From Chondrilla cf. caribensis (taxonomy: Eukaryota > Porifera > Demospongiae > Chondrillida > Chondrillidae), in NCBI GenBank assembly GCA_964020155.1, contig OZ026557.1, positions 2,924,501-2,988,500 on the forward strand: a stretch of 64,000 bases of DNA, written 5' to 3'. Position 1 is the first letter of the stretch, and the number at the start of each line of letters is the position of its first letter. A program made the position numbers and the translations under genes. Under the pieces are notes generated by a model. The model had not been told where the DNA came from. It saw only the letters and a list, made by a program, of their open reading frames with translations, and ran no database searches. This document shows positions 34,738 through 46,800 of this stretch, one piece after another.

Positions 34738-35871
34738 ATGAACAATTCTCAGGATGTATTGATCAACAGAACACTAGATTGTCCCGACGTTCCGATTTGC
34801 TACCCTTCCGCTAACGTTGAACACGTCCCATTGGCTTTTGGACTAACAATAGTAGCAGGATTGGGTACCGCTATCGGTGCCATACCACCATTGCTCCCTT
34901 GCATCAAGCACACCAATCGTACTCTACTGTCAGCGAGTCTTGCTTTGGCCGCGGGAGTGATGATATACGTATCATTCACTGAAATTTTTAAAGAGGCCGA
35001 TGAGTATTTTTGCTGTCTTACAGAGGACCATCATGTCTTGAGTACAGTGTTCTGCTTTTTCGGGGGAATTGTACTCACTGTCCTGATAAACATTGTAGTC
35101 CGAGGCTTGGAGTTACTGGATAGACGTTATGATTTCAGTGAGTTAATTTGTAGAGCATTTTGTAGGCGTAAGCCCAGTGTCAATGTTGCTAATGGGGAGG
35201 CCAATGACAAACCATCAATTCCAACTGCTGATATGGAGATGGAAGGTCCTATTTCAGATGTGGAGAATGAAATAACACTTTCTACAACTTCTGACAAGGA
35301 CCACAATGACCTATCCAGTATACCTGATTTCAATCCCCCAACTGTTGAAGTTACTGATCCTGAACCAGAAGAAGCTAAACTTGCAAAGGAATTAGCTGAA
35401 ATTGATGATCTCAAGCAACTGAGAAGAATGGGTATTTTGTCCTGCTTGGCTATGGCGATGCATAATGTGCCAGAAGGTCTTGCCGCATTTGTAGCCACTA
35501 CTGCCGACCCTTCATTTGGGGCTGCAATAGCTGTCGCCATTATATTACACGAGATTCCTGAGGGGCTTACTGTAGCCATGCCAATATTCTATGCAACAAA
35601 ATCGCGTTGGAAGGCTTTTCTGTTTGCTGCTTCATCCGGTTTAGCAGAACCTGTTGGAGGATTGATTGGATGGCTTACACTGAGAAATGCATTTGGTCCT
35701 TTGGTCTACGGACTGTGCTTTGGATTTGTGGCCGGAATGCTGGTGTACATTGCAATGGCTGACCTACTCCGATTGGCCTACAAGTTTGACACCAAAGGTT
35801 ATATCCCTACAGCATCTGTAATAATTGGCATGTTCATCATGGCCATAGGATTGCTCTTCTTTGAGTACTGA
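34738..35871 (+). CDS. ZupT-like ZIP family metal transporter, copy 3
   Basis: Single-exon ORF of 377 residues from the ATG at 34738, which aligns with the other copies (MNNSQDVLINRTLDCPDVP). Same eight-segment plan as copy 1. Segment 4 has HNVPEGLAAF. Segment 5 has HEIPEGLTVA, where copies 1 and 2 have HNIPEG, so one metal-site residue has changed from Asn to Glu. The cytoplasmic loop is acidic and diverged (PSIPTADMEMEGPISDVENE). Segment 7 reads VYGLCFGFVAGMLVYIAMAD. No introns. The Asn-to-Glu change brings this site closer to the canonical ZIP motif and may alter metal preference; that is inference. Confidence 0.9.
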   Translation: MNNSQDVLINRTLDCPDVPICYPSANVEHVPLAFGLTIVAGLGTAIGAIPPLLPCIKHTNRTLLSASLALAAGVMIYVSFTEIFKEADEYFCCLTEDHHVLSTVFCFFGGIVLTVLINIVVRGLELLDRRYDFSELICRAFCRRKPSVNVANGEANDKPSIPTADMEMEGPISDVENEITLSTTSDKDHNDLSSIPDFNPPTVEVTDPEPEEAKLAKELAEIDDLKQLRRMGILSCLAMAMHNVPEGLAAFVATTADPSFGAAIAVAIILHEIPEGLTVAMPIFYATKSRWKAFLFAASSGLAEPVGGLIGWLTLRNAFGPLVYGLCFGFVAGMLVYIAMADLLRLAYKFDTKGYIPTASVIIGMFIMAIGLLFFEY

Positions 35872-36771
35872 TTTGAATTGCATTATCATTTATTCACCGT
35901 TCTCCATAGATAATAAGTAATAATAAGCTAAAAACAATAGGACAGATACAACAATAATAACATTCTAATTATCATTATTATAATTATTTGGTTCATACAT
36001 CATATACTCAATAGTGGTGTATCCAATTATCTCTTACTAATTATAAATGAATTATTTTTATCATTTTGAGTATAATCATTTCTAATGAATTCTTATTACA
36101 CTTCAATTCATGGCGCCAAATTTTCAAGGAGCATAATTTTGCATTGTTAGCAGATAAGATTGCTACTGGAAAATTACAATCTGTGAAATTTAGCATGCAT
36201 TGCAAGTAATAGCTATAGATAGAGAACTCACATGGAGTAAACAAGACCAATCAATAATATCATTGTGAGAAAGGCTAGTCTGCAGCAATCATAACAATAA
36301 TCACAAATTAAACATACCAATAATAGACAAAATAAGAAATCACACATATGACATTGTATATATACATACAGGAATTACATAAACACATGCAATGAATTGG
36401 GTGCATAATATAGACAGACGTCGATCCCTATTGGAATTCAGTATTCAAAGACACTTGTACATAAACACAGTGTGTAAAGTTGTCTGGTCCACACTACCAA
36501 GTACCCCAAGCCACTTCACCTGACTTATATATATTACATGTTTTGCCAGAGCCTCTATTGGTTCAACCCTTTCATTTTCTCTATTATAAAGATATGACCT
36601 TCAATTATTTCGATGGAAAATCAAAAACTTTATATAATTACATAATTTTCAAATACACTTTTTCAAATAATTCCTTTTATATTTTATCAATTATTTTACA
36701 TAAATTATAGTAAAAGAATTATTCAGCATGCATCATGAACACAATTAACTTTGTTGACTTGACTAATTATA

Positions 36772-36843
<72 letters not shown>

Positions 36844-36870
36844 TGTGCACTCATTGCATATCCCCTATTA
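35872..36870. other. AT-rich gene-free region
   Basis: No exon or element recognised except an (AT)n microsatellite at about 36776-36842 that abuts the next element. Confidence 0.4.
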
Positions 36871-37526
36871 TATGTGAGCGGATCTGAGAAAAGGGACATC
36901 TTTGGTTGTTTCGTAAACCCTGATACGGGTCAAAACATGTTTTCGTGTAAATTTTATCGAATTCCCGTTTTTTCGATAATTATTATCTTAAGCTTTAGTA
37001 GAATGTTCTCTGCAAGCGTCGTGACTATACGATGTTGCGTTTTGAAGATATAGTTCATTTTGCACCTAGCGGAAATACGCCATTTTTCTAGACGGAGATA
37101 TCCGCGCCTTGCCGCTGATAAGGCGCGCAACCGAATATTCGTTCGCAATGAAACAAATGCTGCAAATAGAAGAAATTGTACAATATAGAATATCGAACAA
37201 CTCTTTTTGTCCCTAAAACCGCTTAAAGAAACGAAATACACATCGAGGACATGAAGCCGGCGCCATTTCTTACTTACATGACGTCATTCATTCATAATTT
37301 ACGGAGACCGTAATAGGCTACCGGAAGTAGCTCGTTCGCACGCACCAAAGCTTTTATGCCTGACAATAAAACTCAGTATATCTCGTGAACGAAATGCGCT
37401 ATCGCAATTCCGAAATTAAAACGGCATCGTAATGCTCTGTGATGGAGCATTCGAATGATGTGAAAAAACGCAAAATTAATACACGAAAGTGTATAAGATG
37501 TCCCTTTTCTCAGATCCGCTCACATA
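36871..37526. mobile_element. 656-bp MITE with about 32-bp terminal inverted repeats
   Basis: Starts tatgtgagcggatctgagaa and ends with its perfect complement (ttctcagatccgctcacata), the match continuing about 32 bp. The interior has no intact transposase; the small minus-strand ORF at 36954-37241 has no domain. Confidence 0.75.
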
Positions 37527-37531
37527 TGATC

Positions 37532-37765
37532 AATCACAACATTACTATTATAATAGTTATATGATATAAGTACATGAGATGAATACAAGCAATTTACAAA
37601 TAATATATCATAAATCACAACATTACTATTATAATAGTTATATGATATAAGTACATGAGATGAATACAAGCAATTTACAAATAATATATCATAAATCACA
37701 ACATTACTATTATAATAGTTATATGATATAAGTACATGAGATGAATACAAGTAATTTACAATATA
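37532..37765. repeat. 81-bp tandem repeat, about 2.8 copies
   Basis: The unit begins aatcacaacattactattat at 37532, 37613 and 37694; the first two copies are identical and the third diverges at its end. Because 81 is divisible by 3, a spurious repetitive ORF appears on the minus strand. It directly follows the MITE. Confidence 0.9.
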
Positions 37766-37846
37766 TCATAATATAATATGATACCTACTATTATAATGTG
37801 TACTATAAACATCAAACTGAAATGCTTTGATTATGTAGTACTAATG

Positions 37847-40800
37847 TTATTGTGAACTGTCTGAAGATAAATTAAACTGTTCTTCAACTCTCTTAAAACC
37901 AGCAAGAACTTCGTTAGGTACGTGATGATCAATAGTACCTTGCCCAATGTGTATAACACCAAGGTCTTCATTTGGATACCACAGAACCTCCATTTCTGGA
38001 TCACTTTGATGACAGCAACTATGAAACGTGTACCAATTGCAGTACATTATGTAAATCCCTGTGTTGTGAATCACTAGCTAAGAGCTAATCTATATGTATT
38101 TCTACAGACAGAGCGTGGTGACAGCATGAATGTCAATAATGAACATGTAAGCACTTTGTTGCATCTTACTGAAGGAGTTTTGAGATAGAATTAAGTGCAT
38201 TGAATAACAAAAAAATTATATATTATCAAATTTCAGAAATTGAATGTTAATTAAGGCAGCATATTGATCTGCATACACCGTATCCAATTGAAAGCTGCTT
38301 TGGTTTGTGCTAAGTAGCAATGAAAAGGTGGTGTGTCTCGATGTGTTTGTACTGTATGGAACTATGACCCACACAATGGAGTAGTGCATTAGTATGTACA
38401 GGGATAGGGTTACATATTTCAAATAATCTTATACCAGCTTGTGTTGAGGGTATTCTTCGCTTGAATCAATACAATCCTACCAGGAGCAAATGTTGGTATT
38501 ACTATCTCCTTCTTGAAATAGTTCTTGAAGGTGCGTGAATAGCCTTCTCTGGCCTTAGTCAACCAGATACTTCCCCACTTCTTGGCACAGTAGACACTGA
38601 AGAGCACCGACGACAGATTGGATTCAGGAAGTGCACAAGATGTGGGGTTGGATCGACAGGAGAAATAATCCAGCCAAGTCCCAAGAATAATATTGTACTA
38701 GAAGGAGATATACAGTATTTAACAAATATTTACAGTAACTAAGTGATAATGTTTCCCTATTTACAATATTTTATATATTACAACTACTATTATTAATTAC
38801 TAAAATTGTTATTTATATTTTGACTTACAATATGTTACACCCTTCTGATAAATTGTGTTCCTATGTGTTACAGCAAAAGTGAATGCATGTCTAATAATCA
38901 ATAATTTACAATGTGTGAAATATATGGCCGATTTTGAAACACCAAGAATTGGAAATTGGACTGAAAGTTGAGGGCAAAGGCTTCGCTGAGCGTAATATCT
39001 ACAGTGAAGGTCCCATTAAACCTGGAAAAGACGTCCAAGTAATTTGAGTGTATGGGGGCAGCAGCCCCATGAGTTTTAAATTGAAATACTTCTTTCATAA
39101 GAGTAATAATATTACGGATTAAGGACGTACAAATGCATTGCAAAACAGGGGAATGTGATATCCAGCCTGTGCAATGGTCATTCCACGTACATTCACATAC
39201 GCATGCTATGTAAACTGCCAGGTCTACACAGGACAGTGCATGCAGAAAATTAGGGATAGTACATGGAAAATAGACACAAAAATTATAAAACGCCTCCCTT
39301 CTCCTCTCCCATGATCACAATAGTTAAAATATTTAGTAAAAAGGGGGGAAGTCCAACGGACAGAGGTATACAAAGTAGGACAGTAGGAACAGTCCCTCCA
39401 AAATAGAAACAGTGGACACTGACCACTGTACGTATGTTATATTCACTGATTGTAGGTACGTACTGCATTTTACCATACACAAAACTGTCTGCTGATCTTC
39501 TCTGATGATGATAGGTACATTTTCAATACACAGTATGGGGACATTTACTTACATATTACCATTATCAACACTATTGCTCATACGATACAAATCGAAAAGG
39601 AACATGAACACACCTTTGGCTTTTCATTGTGTTTCAGCAACCGAGACATGGAATTACTCATGTGAATTAAACTCCTCAGCGTCACCCTGAAAGTTGATGA
39701 AATATGTAGTGCGTGGTAATGAGCAATATGTATGCAGGTCACATGCATAGATCGAACAGATGAACATTACATTACACTACTGTGACTATGATCGGATATA
39801 CAGTGTGTATGTGGACGAATGTCTTTGTGGTCCCACTGAAAAGTCTCTTAAAACAACAACCTTGGTGATACTGGGGATTAATATTGACCTAGGATGAATT
39901 CCAAGTCCTTCTTTTTCCCTTTAAGCATCACAACCTTCAGTCTGACTTTCCATTATAACTGTATTTATCGTACAAAGACGTCATACATCAAAGAAGCCAA
40001 ACCGGATACTACTTTTGATACCTGTCCTGTGGTCAAGCCAGTGTATGCTAAGTGCCCAGTTTATCAAAACAGTAAAGGTAACAAGGAATTAGCTGGTGAT
40101 TTTCTTTGGAGTTGATCTTGCTGGTTGTAATTCGTAACATATTAAAGTTTGAATCATGGATAAATCGGTAATTTGCAAGATTTCGAATACAAATCTCTGA
40201 TAAACGTCAATGATGAGTTTCTCTCTAAGAATATCTCCTAAAATGACACATTTTGTGGATGTTAGGTCTTAATATTGACTTAAGAGGATTCCAAGCCCCA
40301 AGTGCCGAAACCTTTAGCGATAAGATAGTTACTATCCTGCTTTCTTTTACATACCGTATCTATTGTACACGCCCTCATGCCTCGATTGGACAATGAATAC
40401 TGTACATAATAACAAGCAGGGTAGCAACTATAACTTATTTCTGTCTTGGGTGCTACATGCCCCTCTTGGACAATAAATCGATAATATGTAATAGAAAGCT
40501 GGGTAGTAACTATGATATAATGATACTTAAGCATGTACGTATAATAAGCATAGGCTATAACCCGCCTCTGACTTGAATAGTAGCTACGTATGTAGTTTTG
40601 GTGATAGCAAATAACATGCACACATCTGAATATCAGGTAACATGAAATATACAGACGTAATAAATCTTTTGATGTGGTCACACATTTGTTTAGAAGATTT
40701 ATTGTAAATACTCATGTAGGATCACATTCAAAGGAATGAGTAAGTTCTGTCTTAATTGGAATACAACAGATAGGAATAAGGGTCTACAAACCTTGGAATC

Positions 40801-43800
40801 ATATCCTTTCCAATGATGAAGCTTATCACAAATTCCTTTGTGTATTCCATGACAGGAAAGTTGAAAGCACAGCCAATCGGGGAGTATGTGTAACATCTCA
40901 AGTTTGGAAAATGCTCTCGAAGAATCAACCCAAGTGCAGTGGCAACTCCCGCACCCAGTGAGTGCCCAACAATTATCAAGGAATAGTCCTGCAGTAGCAC
41001 AGCAGAATCACTGATCAACACATGGCAGAAAGGAAATGGGTTATGTCACTCACTGGATGCCGATCGAAAGCTTCCGAAAGTATTTCTTTGTCTAGGAGAA
41101 CATTTTTGATTGTGACAGCTGTTGAATGCATGCCAACATGTATGTAGGTTTTCATATCACAATAGGGTTCCTCGTGAATGGTGAATCTCTTCAAACTGAC
41201 TGTCAGGTCTGTCAAGATGTCCTGCATGACATACGTACAATACGTTCTTGTCAGTTTCACAGTAACGTGAGAACATATTGACTGAAAGACAGCATCTACT
41301 CACCTTGACAGATAAAGATCCTCGAATAGTTATAACAACAGATTTCTTAGAATGATCAAGAATCACAGCAAATGGTGCAGAATAAAGCTGAATGATGTCA
41401 AAATAAGATTGCAGTGCACAAGGAACTTTTGTAGGCCTATGGAACGTCCATTATAGGATGGGATATCATAATCCCTTATGTCCTGGCCTGCATGACTGCC
41501 CATTTTGATGTACCCAATGATATGGATCGCTGAACACTATATTTTGACAACTGACGTTGAAAATTGCTTTACAGGAAAGTTGATAATTGTTGTTTGAAAT
41601 ATTTCTTTAGATTCATGCTATGTTTGTGCCCCATTCCCAGAGATATAATGATTCCATGTGGATAATTTGATCGACAAACAATATTCGTTCAAAAGAACTC
41701 AATTTTAAAGGAACTAAATGTATCAGTATTGGGCTCTATGTAATACGTGCACGAGTAGCTAACTTTTGAGGCCACTATGCACCAGAAGCCATAGTACAGA
41801 ATTAGTTAACATTGCTAAACCACTCATTAACAAGTAATAATTTATTCAGGTCATGTGCATTGCAGCACAATGTACCCCGTCTAGTAAAATGGCAAAGCAT
41901 TCAGCATCCCCATGTACAAGTTCGTGTACATTGAAGACAGGATGTACTGGCATCGATCCAACATGGAACAAAAACTTCCATTGAATGATACAGTGAATAC
42001 TCATTAATCTACCACAATTCGTTTTCAAAGAATATGGTGGATTAACGAATTTGGCGAATTAACTGGATATTAATTGGTACTTGTACATTATATTGGTACT
42101 TGGAAATTGTGGCGGATTAATAGGTTTGGTAGATAAAGCAGTGGCAGATTAACGAGAATTCACTGTAACCATATATTAATAGATCCATATGATACCTGCA
42201 TCAGAACAACACCAGTGTGCTCATACACTAACCCCCAATATCTCTTTTCTAGGGAGAAGATAGACACAAGGACGTTTCCATCCATATTAACAGCTACATG
42301 TGCATACCAGTAGAGTATTAGACTTGTACTACACTCACGTCATTGTCAAAGGAACAATACAGCATATCGTCATCCTCACATCCAGTTTGCAGTTTAAATG
42401 CAGCAAAATTACCAATGAGACAGTTGTCATACATTACGTTTCTTGGAGCACATGAACAACACACTCGACATCTGTATTGAAAGATCACAGATACTAAAGA
42501 ATACACGGCAAACATATACCAGAAAGCTAATATGCACCCACGGCACTGAGATACAAACATACCATATAGCGGGAAATTTTTTTGGGACAAAATTTTCGCA
42601 GATGGCCCCAAAAGTGAAAATTCGCAGATAAAATTTTTGCGCATGCTGGCCACAGTTGCATGAACGAGAACGCCTTAATTCGTGGATTTTATTTTCGCAA
42701 GTGTTAGGACAACCATGAAATTTGCGGAAATTTTGTCCCGTGAAATTTCCCACTATACTGTACATAGGTACAAGTTGAAATGAGATGAACAGCATGTGTG
42801 CTTACATACAGCACAGATGTCCCTTTGACAACACATAAGATTGGTGAACTGCATGTATAATTTAATATCTCAGGATAGGTTATTCACTGAGCACCATGGG
42901 GTATTGACTATACACATCCTGAGGGCGGAGCCCGAGGGGGGGCGTATAGTCAATGTCCCTGAGATGCAAAGTGGATAACTGGTTTGTATCGTGATGCAAT
43001 ATTGTATAAATTAACGTGTTCACCAAGTTCCGTGTGCGGGCTTAGAGAACTCTTTATGAGGAAAGAAGTCTACTTGTTGGAAAACTGTTCATTTTTCAGG
43101 CAAAATGTTTTTGAACCTAAACGCTTTGGCCCTTTGACATCTAGAGAAGTATCCAGTGTGTTAAGAAGTCAGCTGTTCCTCTGAACATTAAGGAGAATAC
43201 TGCTTGGGCTACGACTGTTTGGGTTGACTGGACGCAATATTGGAATAGTGACATGCTGGATGACATTGAATAATATCCAAGTCCTCTCATTCATCAGGTG
43301 ATGAAGGAAGAACTCACCAAATGATTGACAAAACACCACGAAGTAACTAAAGTACCTCTCAAGAAGCTGTAGCGGATACAGACACCTTTGCCGAATTGAC
43401 ACCTTGGGCTTTGCCATCGGTATCAATTAGGCAAAGGTGTCTGTATATCGGCTACAGCTTCTCGAGAGGTAATTTAGCTATTACATGTTGAATGACACAT
43501 ATCATAATGTACAAACAACCTATCCACCTCATTGCACTTGTAAGCTTGCAGATACCGCAGAGAGGGTCAAGGAAGAGGTGAATGGGCCATCCATAGATCC
43601 CAACAGCATACTTCAAATAGTACATACCAGTAACAAAGACAGAGCGTTCCTCCTACAGACAGACAGACAGTACACAAATAGCTGAAGTTACATTACCTGT
43701 TGCATAGCAACAGTGACCACACACTAACTGGATTTGAAAAGTCTAAAGGTCTTGGAGGCTCGTAAGTGTAGTTAGCTGGTAATTGGCCTCTCTTGAGCTG

Positions 43801-46800
43801 GTTGATGGTGAGCTGAGATGAAAATTGAAGAATTACATGTGAATGGTATAATAAAATACATACAATAGCTGTGTAGTTTAATCAATCAATATTTGTACCG
43901 TGCACACCAGTGTTTGAGCTAACTATAGGAAGGTGGTCCTATAGGCAGAAAGCTAAATATTATAGGAAAGTGAAAATGAAACTCACCACTTGTATCATAA
44001 ACAGTCCTTAGAATAATGACATACTACCACTGTAATGTGATATCTCTATGGCCTTCAAAAACTACGTACAATCATCCTCTGTGTTTATAAGTACACACAC
44101 CACAGTGTTACATACAACACATAGATATACATACGTACTTTTCTCATGTACTCTATCTCCCTTTGATAAGCACCATCCACCTTGGTATGCAAATGAGATA
44201 AAAGTTTCAGTCCGGCCACAACATCACTCAGCACATAGTTTGAATCTTGAAATACGATTGCAAAACTTGCGGCAATATCATTCAAAGCCTTAGCAGAACC
44301 TCCAGAATTATTGCAGCATAGCCTGTGTAACTTCTTGAACCACTGGCGTTGTTGAATACCTTGATAATTGTAAAGCCTTTTTGTGGACTCTCCAAATCTA
44401 GTTAGTCCACGAAACCTCACACTAACACGATGTCTACCGTTATGAACAACTGTTCTTCGTCTCAATTCATCTGCTGACAATAGCAGTTGGCCATCATTAG
44501 TCATCAATTCTTCTTCCACACCCAAATCAGTCTCCTCAGAATTCACTGGTGACAAGAAAAGTCCACAAAGATCAATGTAATAAAAGAAGCACACCACTAT
44601 TAAAGCTTGTAGAAACCAAGATATCACAACCAAAGCTGTTGTAGGCTTTATTAGCACACCCTCTCTCGAAGAACAGGTGTTACTCTCATCGGCATCCTCA
44701 TCAGCATCGGAAAGCTGTGACTGGACATCAACTGACAACAATGCTGTTCCCAATAATATAACAGCTGACTCCAAAAAGAAAAAAACTGCTCTGATTCCTA
44801 AAAATATTGGGAGACTTCTCCGTTTTTCCGGTTCCATCACAGATCCTCGAGCACTGACAGACATAATGGTAGCCTCCAGTCCCAGTATAATCACTTGGAT
44901 TATAATATGAGAAATAGTATAGGCCATCAATAAATGGACAAACAAAAAGCAGACAGATGATTTAGTCTGAATTTCCACAATCAGAATTGATATGGACACC
45001 AGGAGCCTGGAACAGAAACAGATGGTAGGTGAATTTGAGTGCTCATGATTAGATGAACACAATACCATAGGCATATTCCGCTGTGTTGTGACAAATGATG
45101 TACACATGTAATCGTAAACAATCGATGCAGGGCTTCCAACCATGGAGGTCTTCCTCATTTACACATAATGATAGGCTTCTATGGTCAGATCACCTTGCAC
45201 TGTTTACCAATTACACTGTTCTAGTGTTATGCTGGCAATTACATTTTAGTACTAAACAGGAATAAGGTAAGATGGTGAAGTGCTGCCTTAGTTTTGAAAT
45301 AATTGGTAGCTAACTGTTCAAAAAAAAATTAATGGGCAATTAACCGTAAAAGTGGTGTTTACAGGGCAGAAAAATGGTAACCAATGCAACGAACATCTAC
45401 AGTAATGATTACAGTACTCCCTCTAATGGCTAGTGGACATGTAGAAACCTTCTATTGCACAGTATTATACTTGGAATATCCAGAGAAAAGGATACCTGTA
45501 AACAAGTAATAATTATTTGAGTTTGAAACCCGCAGGCTGCCTATGGCCATTAAGCTCTAATTATTCGCTTGTAGTCATTTGTAGTAGACAACGTCTTCTT
45601 TAAAGACAAAACAGCTTTGATGTAGCTATTTCGATGGATGCAAAGACTTTTAAGGATTCAATAATAGTTAACACGTTCAAAACTAGAAATCACAATTATC
45701 ACTAAGACCTATACAGAGCCTTTTTGAAATTACAGCTACCATTAATTTTGTGATTGTTAGAAGCTTTGCTCCAGATCCCTTTTTCGAAAGAGATAACAAA
45801 TAGGGCTTCTAAAGAAAGTGTCAAAACTCTTATCGGGAACATGTGGAATATACGTATTATGTAGCTGGTTTCAAATCACTCCAAGTCTTTAGGACGTGGT
45901 AGGGACAGTTGAGAGCACATTATCCTCATCTCTATTACTGATTGGGTGGTTATTCCAAATCAACAAACTCTGTTCTATGCCTCAGCAACAACCCACTATG
46001 ACAGGGATGACAAAGATATAAAGATATCACAAAGAAGAATGTTATTAAATTAATATAGCATTTAACAAAATTCTTGTTAATTTTCCACCAAAATATTACT
46101 TTCGAAAATATGGTTGAGTAACGTGTTTGATGGATAAACGCAATATTATTACTATTTGTATAATTAATATTACATTTTACTGGGATATTGTAAGGGATTG
46201 AATGGAATTCATTTCATCCATATTATACATATACGTATGTCATAATATAATTATAATATATTATGTACAAGTACATACTATAGGGTTGGACAAAGGTAAT
46301 CCTATTGATGTTCTCCTCTGAAACAAAGGAAAAGGGTTCGTTTGACGGACTTGTGGCAGATTAACCACAATCATAGTCATAAGGCTGCAAAGCCATGACA
46401 GTTATACATAGGAATTTGTCAAAGTATGGGAAGTAAAGGGCCGGGTAGTTTATATGGATTTATACAAGGTCAGTTCTAACTCTGCTGTAGGGTTCTGTGC
46501 AGACACCTCTACAGTGTTCATAACCTGTTAATCATGACACTTATATAGACACTTGATCTCCTCAACTCATGTATAAAACAAAGACATGAAACACTTTTTG
46601 AAAATGCTAATAATGGACAGGTAAACATCTTGTAGTACATTTCTTTACTACATATAGGTACGAATGCCTGGCCTATACACAAAACAGATCCATTTGTAAG
46701 GTGAACAGGACACCTTTAATCTGTATAAGTAGCGTATGTTGGGGTAGTTTGAAACACCTATTCATTAAGAGTCTTAAAATTCCCAACTTTGTGTCAACAA

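Noticed and set aside
37520..37750. Minus-strand ORF with a 27-residue repeat
   Set aside because: Caused by the 81-bp tandem repeat, whose length is divisible by three; no other coding evidence.
42196..42293. Possible extra DAGL exon on the minus strand reading KRYWGLVYEHTGVVLMQ
   Set aside because: It has plausible AG and GT edges, but inclusion breaks frame with exon 5, and exons 5 and 6 already join in phase with no counterpart for it in vertebrate DAGL.
45007..45158. ATG at 45158 as the start of the DAGL protein
   Set aside because: The stretch upstream of 45006 is intron: a strong polypyrimidine-AG lies at 45007, and the true first exon (48244-48338) supplies the conserved N-terminus and the split Trp codon.
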